DNA of 9,329 bases from an uncultured Saprospiraceae bacterium (GTDB taxonomy: Bacteria > Bacteroidota > Bacteroidia > Chitinophagales > Saprospiraceae): the NCBI GenBank assembly GCA_937969485.1, contig CALBVQ010000150.1, forward strand, positions 1 to 9,329, given 5' to 3'. The notes beneath the pieces are model-generated. The model was not told the origin of the DNA, ran no database searches, and saw only the letters and a list, made by a program, of their open reading frames with translations. Every line of letters begins with the position of its first letter. The first letter of the stretch is position 1. Of this stretch, positions 1-6,625 are shown piece by piece. Made by a program: the position numbers and the translations under genes.

Positions 1-18
1 CTTTATTTTCAAGAATTA

Positions 19-138
19 TTAAATCAAGTACAAGGCAGAAAACGCAAGGATAGCCTTAGCTATCATGAGTATTTCTAACGAAGTAATTGCTTTTATAAAC
101 TTGAAAATATGCGAAATTCTAAAACAGAATTGGCATAA
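19..138 (-). repeat. Repeat R1, left copy (inverted relative to right copy)
   Basis: This 120-nt stretch is the reverse complement of 9067-9186 without gaps. I count four differences, at positions 51, 53, 110 and 134. Both ends of the match are sharp: the flanks on either side do not align. In the minus direction it begins TTATGCCAATTCTG and ends TTGATTTAA. It has an open frame on the minus strand that merges with the neighbouring pseudogene, but the differences between copies change residues (A/V, I/V, H/P) and nothing suggests a real protein. It abuts the broken end of the PorP/SprF-like pseudogene, so it probably marks an insertion or recombination breakpoint. Confidence 0.9.
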
Positions 139-776
139 GTACATAAATGAAGGTATCGTTGTTATTTTCTTCGTTAGAAGTATTTTTATATTACCATGAA
201 TATTCCAACGTGGAAATAGAATCTTCCCTTCGCTTTCTATCAGATTCACTTCAGGATTATTAAAATGATATAGTGATGTGCCTAGCTAAATCGAAAATTT
301 CGATGACATCTCATAGATCAAAAGCCCACCAGTAGCTAAATCGAGATAATTTACTCCTCCCAAAATAGTTCTAAACCTAGAAACACCCACATCCACTCCA
401 AATGCAACCAGTAGATTTGCTTTATCAAGTTTACCTATCCGATATGAATAGGCTGTTTGAAGTTTGATCTCATTAGTTCCTACTTTTTCTACTCCCCACC
501 TACTCCGATTAGCAGAGAATCCTGCACCGACAGCACTCCTTTATTCAATATTTTCGTGGCATCATAGGAAAAGAAAGCAGCCATTAAAGCATTTTTTTTA
601 TATACTTTCTTGATCTCTGTATCCAAAGGACAACCTACTGTCTCCATCAAAATGCCCTACGAATGCTGGATTTAGAAGTGAGGGAGTATTCTAAAATTGA
701 GAATAAGAATATCTACAAATTAACTTCTTGCTTCGGTATTTAAGAATGAAAAGCAAGCAAAGACAAGAATTTTTAC
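139..776 (-). pseudogene. Decayed PorP/SprF-family (type IX secretion/gliding) outer-membrane protein gene
   Basis: Read on the minus strand in several frames, this region gives a broken PorP/SprF-like protein. A signal-peptide-like stretch (KILVFACFSFLNTEARS, 720-776) is followed in another frame by SQF, a TAG stop, then NTPSLLNPAFVG and RLSFGYRDQ (522-711, with a further in-frame stop). After a frameshift near 522-531 comes GAGFSANRSRWG...TNEIKLQTAYSYRIGKL...VAFGVDVG (286-531), then an in-frame TAG at 286-288, then GTSLYHFNNPE and ILFPRWNIHG. The NPAxxG, YRxQ, GxGFSxNRxRWG, Y-S-Y and H-x-N-P pattern is typical of the family. About 210 codons remain, against roughly 300 in intact members. 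The C-terminal part is lost at R1. Family members are often encoded beside large secreted adhesins; none is visible here. Confidence 0.85.
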
Positions 777-790
777 AAAATTTTTGATCT

Positions 791-938
791 TTAAACCCGA
801 AATATGCATTAAGATATCTATTACGAGCTGAAACTGCTTCGACAATGGGAACGTCCAACTCTTTTGATGCTCACCGTGATGGGGACCACGCCTGCGCCTC
901 AAAAGAACTGTTGAGCTCCCATTCTCTTTGCATTTTAA
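791..938 (+). repeat. Repeat R2, left copy, with an internal imperfect hairpin
   Basis: This segment matches 9183-9329 in direct orientation with one substitution (858 A versus 9249 G) and one extra C near 796-798. It starts TTAAACC and ends GCATTTTAA. Inside it, 844-923 can fold into a long imperfect hairpin: AATGGGA with TCCCATT (7 bp), CAAC with GTTG (4 bp), TCTTTTGA with TCAAAAGA (8 bp) and GC with GC, and an apical CGTG/CACG pair (875-878 with 887-890). The minus strand contains a short ORF through this region, but it continues into the pseudogene area and looks accidental. The element sits about 15 nt upstream of the presumed start of the PorP/SprF-like pseudogene. Confidence 0.9.
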
Positions 939-949
939 GCTCTCATCAC

Positions 950-1146
950 GAAAACCTAATGAAAACCTAATGCATAATTCGGGTTTAATTTTAAATATGA
1001 GTTTTCATGAATGAGGCATAGCATCGCTATGATGACTGAGTGAAAATTAGCGAAGCGCTATAGTTCGCAAGAAGGCAAGACGTAATAAATTTTCCAATTG
1101 ATAAGTTGGGTTCAATCTTCCATGATGAAAGCCTAATGCATAATTC
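950..1146. repeat. Block of short direct repeats and hairpins between R2 and lpxD
   Basis: An 11-nt unit GAAAACCTAAT occurs twice in tandem (950-960 and 961-971). The 20-nt GAAAACCTAATGCATAATTC at 961-980 recurs at 1127-1146 with one change, so the pair flanks about 146 nt. Between them are two perfect small hairpins, CATAGC-ATC-GCTATG (1017-1031) and TAGCG-AAG-CGCTA (1048-1060), and a wider pairing of GAAAATT (1042-1048) with AATTTTC (1088-1094). The minus strand of 966-988 reads TTAAACCCGAATTATGCATT, which closely resembles the first bases of R2. No coding region is apparent. This is probably another non-coding mobile or palindromic element, inferred from structure only. Confidence 0.65.
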
Positions 1147-1149
1147 TAG

Positions 1150-1161
1150 TTATACCAATTC
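1150..1161 (+). repeat. Short match to the R1 terminus
   Basis: TTATACCAATTC here is identical to the first 12 bases of the right R1 copy (9067-9078). The similarity fades afterwards. It may be a remnant of another R1-type end or a shared terminal motif. A 12-nt match alone is weak evidence. Confidence 0.4.
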
Positions 1162-1279
1162 GGTTTATGAGATGAAATTGCCCTACAGATCCTTCATATG
1201 GGTGTACTTTTTTGCTGGCTAGTGCACCCCACAAGAGGCTCTTTTGAAAGCCATGAGTATTACAAGGTATTTTGGTCTC

Positions 1280-1297
1280 TTTTGGCGTAAGCCAAAA
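1280..1297 (-). terminator. Hairpin immediately after the lpxD stop codon
   Basis: A perfect 7-bp inverted repeat, TTTTGGC-GTAA-GCCAAAA, lies 2 nt beyond the lpxD stop codon in the direction of transcription. On the minus strand no run of T follows the stem, so this is not a textbook intrinsic terminator. It could act as a weak terminator or as a 3' end-protecting structure. The position supports a role at the lpxD mRNA end; the function is inferred. Confidence 0.4.
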
Positions 1298-1299
1298 AC

Positions 1300-2337
1300 T
1301 TATTGTTCAGATTTCTCTTTTAGTAATCGCTCTAGCTCTTCTATCCTTTTTTTCATGTCGGGCAGTGTCCTCATTAAGGCGTACGCACGGAGGTATTCTG
1401 TATATTCTATAGCAGGATAGCCATTCAGACGCTTTCCTTCTTCTCGAACATTACTGATGACCCCACTTTGCCCTTGGATCTGTACATCATTAGCAATTTT
1501 TCGATGTCCAGCGATTCCTACCTGACCTCCCATGACTACACGTTGGCCAATCTTGGTACTGCCAGCAATCCCAGTTTGTGCAGCAATCACAGTATCTTCT
1601 CCTATTTCGACATTGTGAGCGACCTGGATCAAGTTGTCGAGCTTTACCCCTTTTCTAATGACTGTGCTTCCCATAGTACCCCGGTCTACAACGGTATTCG
1701 CACCTATCTCCACATTATCTTCTAGAATCACATTTCCCACATGATTAATCTTTGTGTATTTACCATCCTTACTTCTCGAGTAACCAAACCCGTCACTACC
1801 TATCACTGCACCTGAATGTATGATACAATTATCACCAATCACAGAATTCGCATAGATTTTAACTCCGGAATAGATAACACAATTAACTCCTATCGATGCA
1901 CCCTTTTCTATACCTACATGAGAGTATATTTTCGTCCCCTTGCCGATAGTGACATTTTTCGCAATACTGACAAAAGCTGCAATAGATGTTTCTTCATGAA
2001 TTTCCGTCGACCCATCGATGAATGCCAGGGAAGAGTGCTGGTATTCCTCTGTTGATCCTTCTCCGAATTTATTTAGTAAATTCCCTATTGAGGCATATAC
2101 ATCATCTACTTTTATAAGTGTACTATCCACTGACTGACTAGGACTGAATGCTCTATCAACTAACAGGATAGAGGCCTTTGTAGAGTAGACATATGGCTCA
2201 TACTTGGGGTTGGCCAAAAAAGAAATTGTCCCTTCAGTCCCCTCCTCTATCTTACTCGGTGAATGTACTCTCACCATAGGGTCACCTATAATCTCACCGT
2301 CTAGCAATTCGGAAAGTTCCTTTGCGGTAATTAACAT
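1300..2337 (-). CDS. lpxD: UDP-3-O-acylglucosamine N-acyltransferase LpxD
   Basis: LpxD adds the second 3-hydroxyacyl chain, from acyl-ACP, to UDP-3-O-acyl-glucosamine in the third step of lipid A synthesis in the cytoplasm. The predicted protein has 345 residues, a normal length. An N-terminal uridine-binding domain (about 1-100, with GTISFLANPKYE) is followed by a left-handed beta-helix of hexapeptide repeats (about 105-295), including IGSDGFGY (179-186) and NLIQVAHNVEIG (235-246), where His241 matches the catalytic histidine. A charged helical tail ends the protein (about 318-345). I chose the ATG at 2335-2337 because the product then begins MLITAKELSELL as family members do. The longer frame to 2379 needs a TTG start and adds 14 unconserved residues. 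The gene is isolated here from lpxC/fabZ and lpxA, which often cluster with it in Bacteroidota. Confidence 0.97.
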   Translation of the reverse strand: MLITAKELSELLDGEIIGDPMVRVHSPSKIEEGTEGTISFLANPKYEPYVYSTKASILLVDRAFSPSQSVDSTLIKVDDVYASIGNLLNKFGEGSTEEYQHSSLAFIDGSTEIHEETSIAAFVSIAKNVTIGKGTKIYSHVGIEKGASIGVNCVIYSGVKIYANSVIGDNCIIHSGAVIGSDGFGYSRSKDGKYTKINHVGNVILEDNVEIGANTVVDRGTMGSTVIRKGVKLDNLIQVAHNVEIGEDTVIAAQTGIAGSTKIGQRVVMGGQVGIAGHRKIANDVQIQGQSGVISNVREEGKRLNGYPAIEYTEYLRAYALMRTLPDMKKRIEELERLLKEKSEQ

Positions 2338-2439
2338 ATTAAGTAGTTGTAAGGTCACCTCTTCAGTTCCCTCGGTCAAAAGTTGAATTGAGCATTACAG
2401 CTCAGATGTTAAAGTAACAACGAAATCAAGTAAAATAGT

Positions 2440-2454
2440 GTTCCGTGTTGGAAC
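2440..2454. other. Small palindrome upstream of lpxD
   Basis: GTTCC-GTGTT-GGAAC is a 5-bp inverted repeat with a 5-nt spacer. It lies about 100 nt ahead of the lpxD start and directly beyond the T-run of the upstream terminator. It could be an operator half-site pair or an extra RNA hairpin. Nothing else supports either role. Confidence 0.25.
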
Positions 2455-2485
2455 AAAAAAAAAGCACCGTAGCGCACGGTGCTTT
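2455..2485 (-). terminator. Intrinsic terminator after the small membrane ORF
   Basis: A perfect 10-bp stem (AAAGCACCGT at 2461-2470 with ACGGTGCTTT at 2476-2485, loop AGCGC) is followed, reading on the minus strand, by a run of nine T (2463 down to 2455, partly within the stem). This is a classic Rho-independent terminator for minus-strand transcription. It lies 25 nt beyond the stop codon of the 38-residue ORF at 2511-2627 and would separate that ORF from lpxD, which must then have its own promoter in 2338-2454. Confidence 0.88.
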
Positions 2486-2510
2486 AAATATCTTGTATTT
2501 AATTGTAGTG

Positions 2511-2627
2511 TTAACGGGCTACTTTAGAGTATCTAAAGGCTTTTAAAACTACTAGCGTAGAGATAGTGCACAATACTACTGGTAAAAAAAATGCGATTGT
2601 GCTTGTTTGTAATAAAAAATCAATCAT
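2511..2627 (-). CDS. Small single-span membrane protein, 38 residues, unrecognised
   Basis: An ATG-started frame encodes MIDFLLQTSTIAFFLPVVLC followed by TISTLVVLKAFRYSKVAR and a TAA stop. Residues 4-28 form one long hydrophobic segment with a central proline (P16) and a cysteine (C20). The tail carries K29, R32, K35 and R38, so by the positive-inside rule it should face the cytoplasm. A strong intrinsic terminator lies just downstream, and the 98-nt gap to the HemC-like gene leaves room for a separate promoter, although no clear TAnnTTTG element was seen. I do not recognise the family. The coding claim rests on the clean membrane-peptide composition and the terminator. It could instead be an untranslated small RNA ending at the same terminator. 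Confidence 0.6.
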   Translation of the reverse strand: MIDFLLQTSTIAFFLPVVLCTISTLVVLKAFRYSKVAR

Positions 2628-2725
2628 ATTAGTTTTAATAAATCATAAGTCAATGATATTATGACAACTTGATCCTTTTTTCTCCCCTAGTTACAATCAG
2701 CATAAAAGTCAATATGCAAGTTAAC

Positions 2726-3421
2726 TTACATTTTAGCCATGGTAAAATGTATGAATTCATGAGAGGTTGATTGAGAGTGACTTACGTATTGTAATCCATC
2801 CTTAACATATGCCACCACTCCATGCAGGTGTGCACTATTATCTTTTTCCACGAGAATTCCACGTAAATCATATTCTTTGCAAGCTAACATAAGTCTTCGT
2901 TGCAGATTGGAAATGTCAGCAGCTGCTTCGTCGTGATACTGTTTAAGCTTTTGACGGAAGTCAACATCTTCTTTTTTACACACCGCGGCATAAATTCCTG
3001 CTCCACATTCTGGCACAAACTCTTGCTTACTTAATGCAATCGCTCCCTCTGAAGCCCTGCTAGAAATCAAGAAATCGTAATCCTCACCTACCTGTTCCTC
3101 GACTTTTATCAGGTTTACTTCTTTATTAAATTCACGAATATAGTCAGGAATAAAATCATGCGTGTAATGAATAGTGTGGCTTACGCCCAAAAGTGAAAGA
3201 TTCTTGACTTCGCCTCTGGAATGGAGGTAAAATCCGCGATTTTGTACGGGTAGAACAGCTGAAATATGGTACTCCGGGTCTCTGTCAAAAGGCATCTTCA
3301 GCATAGGCACGATCGCAGCTCGCACAGTATTGTTTTGTAACACAGAAACTGCCTCAACAAAAGTCTCTACCTCTTGACACTGCTTCAACACTTTTTCTTC
3401 TATATATTTCAACCAACTCAT
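2726..3421 (-). CDS. Divergent, shortened hydroxymethylbilane synthase (HemC)-like protein
   Basis: HemC polymerises four porphobilinogens into hydroxymethylbilane in tetrapyrrole synthesis. This 231-residue protein aligns by eye with HemC from about its residue 65 onwards. VLQNNTVRAAIVPMLKMP (28-45) corresponds to ENRADIAVHSMKDVP. GVSHTIHYTH (79-88) corresponds to GTSSLRRQCQ. PECGAGIYAAVCKKED (137-152) corresponds to PAVGQGAVGIECRLDD. HDEAAADISNLQRR...C181 corresponds to HHETALRVTAERA...GGC, ending at the cofactor cysteine position, and HLHGVVAYVKDG (198-209) corresponds to WLRALVGAPDG. The catalytic Asp of KDVP and the paired arginines of SSLRRQ are not conserved, and the usual first ~65 residues (HemC is ~300) are missing. 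It is therefore probably not a normal HemC. A strong AGGAAGGA ribosome site precedes the ATG. Homology is by visual alignment only; the function is unknown. Confidence 0.6.
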   Translation of the reverse strand: MSWLKYIEEKVLKQCQEVETFVEAVSVLQNNTVRAAIVPMLKMPFDRDPEYHISAVLPVQNRGFYLHSRGEVKNLSLLGVSHTIHYTHDFIPDYIREFNKEVNLIKVEEQVGEDYDFLISSRASEGAIALSKQEFVPECGAGIYAAVCKKEDVDFRQKLKQYHDEAAADISNLQRRLMLACKEYDLRGILVEKDNSAHLHGVVAYVKDGLQYVSHSQSTSHEFIHFTMAKM

Positions 3422-3457
3422 ATTCCTTCCTTTTTAAAATTCATAGCCCAAAGATTA
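3422..3457 (-). promoter_or_regulatory. Ribosome binding site and possible -7 element of the HemC-like gene
   Basis: On the minus strand AGGAAGGA (3431 to 3424) lies just before the ATG, an unusually strong Shine-Dalgarno match for a Bacteroidota-like genome. TAATCTTTG (3457 to 3449) is one base longer than the Bacteroidota -7 consensus TAnnTTTG. No convincing TTG -33 element was found, so the promoter part is tentative. Confidence 0.4.
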
Positions 3458-3526
3458 TACAATAATCATTAAAATAAGCCCACATATATATAAAAACGCA
3501 TATATTTATTTCTCAAATATGTCTCG

Positions 3527-5536
3527 ATGGCCAAATCAGGTTCTAAGAAATCAAAGAAGAAACAAGCTAAGCAACCACAAGTTCATGCTAAGCCAACTAA
3601 ACCTAAAGCTGTAACAGCCAGTTTCTGGAAGGATAAGATGAACCTTATCTTGATTGGTGCAGTGCTTATCATTACCTTTATCACGTTCAGTGACGCGCTT
3701 AATAATACGTGGGTAAGTTGGGACGACGACCGTAACTTTATGGAGAACGAGTACGTGCGTAATATCTCTGCGGCAAATTTCTGGGATTACACAGGCAAGA
3801 TTTTTACTGATGATGTAATCGGCGGATACAATCCCTTGACGATATGGACTTTTGCTCTGGAAAAAATGGCATTCGGGATGGAAGATGCGGACTTGCGATG
3901 GTGGCATCTTAATAACATCCTCCTACATTTATTATGTGTATTCTTAGTATTTCGGATAGGCTTGCTCCTAAAATTAAAACCTATACCTGCGGTCTTGTTA
4001 GCCTTATTGTTTGGGATTCATCCCTTACGTGTGGAATCGGTAGCGTGGTTGACAGAGCGCAAGGATGTATTGTTTGCAGCGTTCTATTTCGGAGCGCTCT
4101 TTTACTATATCAAAGCTAAGCTTAAGAACAAGATGCTGGGCAATATGCTCATTATTATACCCTTGTTTTTCCTTAGCGGACTTTCAAAAATCCAAGCAGT
4201 TAGTTTACCACTTTCTATGCTTGCCATCGACTATTATCTCGATGGAAAATTCACAAAAGAATCCATTATTTCCAAGATTCCTTACTTTGTGATTTCAATC
4301 CTTATAGGATCGCTTGGAGTAATGATTTTAAGCGGAGAAGGAGTAATTTCGGACGGGACCAACTTTAGCTTTTTTCAACGATTATTCATAGGTAGCTACT
4401 CGTATATGATCTATATGGTCAAGTTAATATACCCTTATGAGATGTCGCCATTATATCCATATCCCGCAGCCTTTGAGACTAAATTTTATCTCAGTGCTAT
4501 TCCATTTTTTGCGATAGTAGGAGGATTATTCTATGCATGGAAAAAAGGAATAAAAGTGTGGGTGTTCGGGTTCTTGTTTTTTACCTTTAACGTGATGTTT
4601 GTTCTACAGATCATAGGCGCGGGTCAAGGCTTTTTAGCAGATCGTTTTACTTATGTCCCGTACTTTGGGATGTTCTTTATTGCAGCCTATTATTTTGGGA
4701 AGTTGGATTTGGAGAAAATGACGGGTAAAATTATTGCAGGTGCGGTGGCGCTGTATATGCTGCTATTTGCGTGGATGAGTTATAAACAAGTTGATATATG
4801 GACCAATTCATATAGCTTGTGGACACATACTATTGGGTTATACCCAAAGACAAAGGTAACGTGGGGAAATAGAGCGAATTGGTTACGAGACAATGGGTAT
4901 AAACAACTAGCATTGGAAGATTATTCTCATCGACTGACTTTAGGAGCAGACGATGCAGAGCCATTTAATTCAAGAGGAAAATTATACTTCCAAAGCCAAA
5001 GAGCTGATACATTGCAACTTGCGCTTGCAGACTATAAAGTCGCTGTAGATATAGCAAGGGCCAAAAAAGCAACAAATAGAAAATACGCCAAGAACCTTCC
5101 TGAATACTTGGTAAACTTAGGTTCTACGCATGCCCGGCTAGGAAATAATGCTGAGGCAATCAAGTCATTTAATGAAGCTGAGACCTTCGATCCCAACAAT
5201 AAAAACATCTACTTTAATAGATCAATTACCTACCACAATATAGGTGACTATTCAGCTGAATTAAAAGACATTTTAAGTTATCTTAAGTTCCGTCCTTATG
5301 ATGGACCCATGATTATTAATTTGGGAACAGCCTATCGTTTGACCAATAACCATGTAGAGGCAGAAAAAGCATTCATTCGCGCTAAGCAGTATACACAAAT
5401 CCCTGCTCTTTTTATCGAAGAAACAAGAAATTTTATAGCTCTACGCAAGTATGATCAAGCTAGAAATAATGCTAGGACCTTGCAGCAAAATGGGATAGAG
5501 ATACCTGCTGATATTAAGGCTGCATTGAATATGTAG
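3527..5536 (+). CDS. TMTC-like membrane glycosyltransferase (GT-C type) with C-terminal TPRs
   Basis: The 669-residue protein has a lysine-rich cytoplasmic N-terminus (1-36) and about ten hydrophobic segments (roughly 38-55, 128-148, 152-165, 180-195, 204-219, 250-268, 284-301, 322-337, 343-363, 374-390, 402-416). A TPR region runs from about 440 to 665. GT-C features are the acidic WVSWDDDRNF (62-71) in the first outer loop, HPLRVESVAWLTERKD (165-180) and ADRFTYVPYFG (371-381), a pattern shared with TMTC-type proteins, whose animal members are O-mannosyltransferases. TPR-like units include LVNLGSTHARLGNNAEAIK (528-546) and IINLGTAYRLTNNHVEAEKA (596-615). By analogy it transfers a sugar from a polyprenyl-phosphate donor to an exported acceptor; donor and acceptor are unknown. 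The ATG at 3527 lacks a Shine-Dalgarno; an out-of-frame ATG sits at 3519. It is divergent from the HemC-like gene across a 105-nt AT-rich gap. Confidence 0.85.
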   Translation: MAKSGSKKSKKKQAKQPQVHAKPTKPKAVTASFWKDKMNLILIGAVLIITFITFSDALNNTWVSWDDDRNFMENEYVRNISAANFWDYTGKIFTDDVIGGYNPLTIWTFALEKMAFGMEDADLRWWHLNNILLHLLCVFLVFRIGLLLKLKPIPAVLLALLFGIHPLRVESVAWLTERKDVLFAAFYFGALFYYIKAKLKNKMLGNMLIIIPLFFLSGLSKIQAVSLPLSMLAIDYYLDGKFTKESIISKIPYFVISILIGSLGVMILSGEGVISDGTNFSFFQRLFIGSYSYMIYMVKLIYPYEMSPLYPYPAAFETKFYLSAIPFFAIVGGLFYAWKKGIKVWVFGFLFFTFNVMFVLQIIGAGQGFLADRFTYVPYFGMFFIAAYYFGKLDLEKMTGKIIAGAVALYMLLFAWMSYKQVDIWTNSYSLWTHTIGLYPKTKVTWGNRANWLRDNGYKQLALEDYSHRLTLGADDAEPFNSRGKLYFQSQRADTLQLALADYKVAVDIARAKKATNRKYAKNLPEYLVNLGSTHARLGNNAEAIKSFNEAETFDPNNKNIYFNRSITYHNIGDYSAELKDILSYLKFRPYDGPMIINLGTAYRLTNNHVEAEKAFIRAKQYTQIPALFIEETRNFIALRKYDQARNNARTLQQNGIEIPADIKAALNM

Positions 5537-5692
5537 AGCACGGTAAGTGCAATTATGATACAGGGGTTTTCAACCATTGGCCCTTCCATTTTACAGGAGA
5601 TGTCAGTAATATAGAGTGCGATCATTAATAAATTTCAAAAAAATCATACGCTCTTGTTATGAGTACTAGGTCTATCTCGTTACTTATATGTA

Positions 5693-6193
5693 ATGACGAA
5701 GCAAGAGTACAGAAAAACAATATTTTCACTATCGGATAGGCTCTATCCTATGATCATGAGATTTCTCGGCAATCCTAGTGATACAAAGGATGCGATTCAA
5801 GATATTATGGTGAAATTATGGGATAAGAGGGCTCAACTATCTAAACATCCGAATGTTTCAGGATTTGTATTCCTTACGGCTAGGAATCATTGCCTGGATG
5901 TGTTGAAGAAGAAGAAATTGAATGTGGTTGAATTGACGGATTACAATTCCAAGGTCATAGATGTGGAACATCACAATCATCGATACATTGAGCTGAAGGA
6001 AATGATTGAAAGGATACTAGCTAGTTTTCCTCCCTTACAAAAAGAGATTCTAGTACTCCGAGATATTGATGGGCTGGAATACAAGGAAATTGCAGAAATT
6101 AAAGGCCTCACAATTGAGCACGTCAGAGTACTAGTTTCAAGGACTAGGAAACGGGTGCAGCAAGAATTAATTAAGCATCACAATTATGGATAA
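5693..6193 (+). CDS. ECF-type RNA polymerase sigma factor
   Basis: This 166-residue protein has the two-domain architecture of extracytoplasmic-function sigma-70 factors, which direct RNA polymerase to a small regulon. Sigma region 2 spans about 13-72, with DAIQDIMVKLWDKR (33-46) for core binding and FVFLTARNHCLDVLKKKK (58-75) for -10 recognition. Region 4 spans about 102-160, with FPPLQKEILVLRDIDGLEY and the helix-turn-helix YKEIAEIKGLTIEHVRVLVS (130-149). The start gives a normal N-terminus; an ATG at 5688 runs directly into a stop. The last 8 nt overlap the next gene, the usual arrangement of a sigma gene with its translationally coupled antagonist. Such factors commonly autoregulate, but I cannot identify the promoter in the 156-nt upstream gap. 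Confidence 0.92.
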   Translation: MTKQEYRKTIFSLSDRLYPMIMRFLGNPSDTKDAIQDIMVKLWDKRAQLSKHPNVSGFVFLTARNHCLDVLKKKKLNVVELTDYNSKVIDVEHHNHRYIELKEMIERILASFPPLQKEILVLRDIDGLEYKEIAEIKGLTIEHVRVLVSRTRKRVQQELIKHHNYG

Positions 6194-6605
6194 AGAGCGA
6201 GAAAAATACTTGATTGATAGATACATGGAGGGAAAGACTACCCTACAAGAAGAACAGGAATTAACAGCTATTTCGAGTTCAGCAGAGCAAGGCCTAGGGT
6301 CATGGTCGCAGTATGTAGCGAATGAAAAATATACAGCGCCTCATGGTTTGGCAGATGAGTTATGGGATCAGAGTGAACTAAAGGATAACAAATTCTCTCG
6401 AATAGCGGTACTTTTTTTAACAGTCGCTCTTTTCCTTGCAATACTGCTAGCTGGCTACGCTCACAGTGCAACCAAAGCAAAGGCAGAGCATAACAACAAG
6501 GCACTACAAGAAGCATTTGCCTTACTTGCTGAGGCCGAAGAAACAAAAGAAACAGAAGTCTTATACCAAGACAATTCAATAACTATATATTTATCTTACG
6601 ATTGA
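6186..6605 (+). CDS. Putative membrane-anchored anti-sigma factor
   Basis: This 139-residue single-span protein starts inside the sigma gene (ATGGATAA overlap). The N-terminal cytoplasmic part (1-70) has KYLIDRYMEGKTTLQEEQEL (7-26), resembling the start of FecR-type and other Bacteroidota anti-sigma proteins, which often read IxxYLxGxxTxxEExxL. One transmembrane helix follows (about 73-91), then a short helical extracytoplasmic tail (92-139) rich in Ala and Glu (QEAFALLAEAEETKETE). There is no FecR domain and no zinc-binding HxxxCxxC motif. The inferred role is to hold the upstream sigma factor at the membrane until an envelope signal releases it. Position and topology carry most of the evidence, as sequence similarity is slight. 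Confidence 0.7.
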   Translation: MDKEREKYLIDRYMEGKTTLQEEQELTAISSSAEQGLGSWSQYVANEKYTAPHGLADELWDQSELKDNKFSRIAVLFLTVALFLAILLAGYAHSATKAKAEHNNKALQEAFALLAEAEETKETEVLYQDNSITIYLSYD

Positions 6606-6625
6606 TACAATCTTAAAATCTAATT

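Noticed and set aside
170..186. Partial inverted similarity of CTTCGTTAGAAGTATTT to R1 bases 70-86.
   Set aside because: Only 11 contiguous bases match, and the stretch encodes the expected pseudogene sequence, so it is probably coincidence.
19..249. 76-codon minus-strand frame as a gene.
   Set aside because: It is the tail of the PorP/SprF-like pseudogene running by chance into R1; it begins at GTG inside the decayed frame and its second half is repeat DNA.
720..902. 60-codon minus-strand frame as a gene.
   Set aside because: Its first part is the R2 hairpin and its second part is the signal-peptide piece of the pseudogene; there is no coherent protein.
844..923. R2 hairpin as an integron attC site: on the minus strand GCTCAAC and GTTGGAC fit the RYYYAAC and GTTRRRY core patterns and bracket an imperfect palindrome.
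   Set aside because: The two cores are not complementary beyond the CAAC/GTTG part, the second copy has GCTGGAC, pairing extends outside the cores, no integrase is present, and the copies are 8.4 kb apart with housekeeping genes between them.
2338..2379. Longer lpxD with 14 extra N-terminal residues.
   Set aside because: It requires a TTG start, and the added residues do not resemble LpxD N-termini, while the ATG at 2335-2337 gives the expected beginning.
5538..5550. GCAC-GGTAA-GTGC hairpin after the TMTC-like gene as a terminator.
   Set aside because: Only four base pairs and no following T-run; chance occurrence is likely.
5659..5740. Upstream ATG at 5659 as an alternative sigma-factor start.
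   Set aside because: It is out of frame with the sigma gene and its own frame soon ends.
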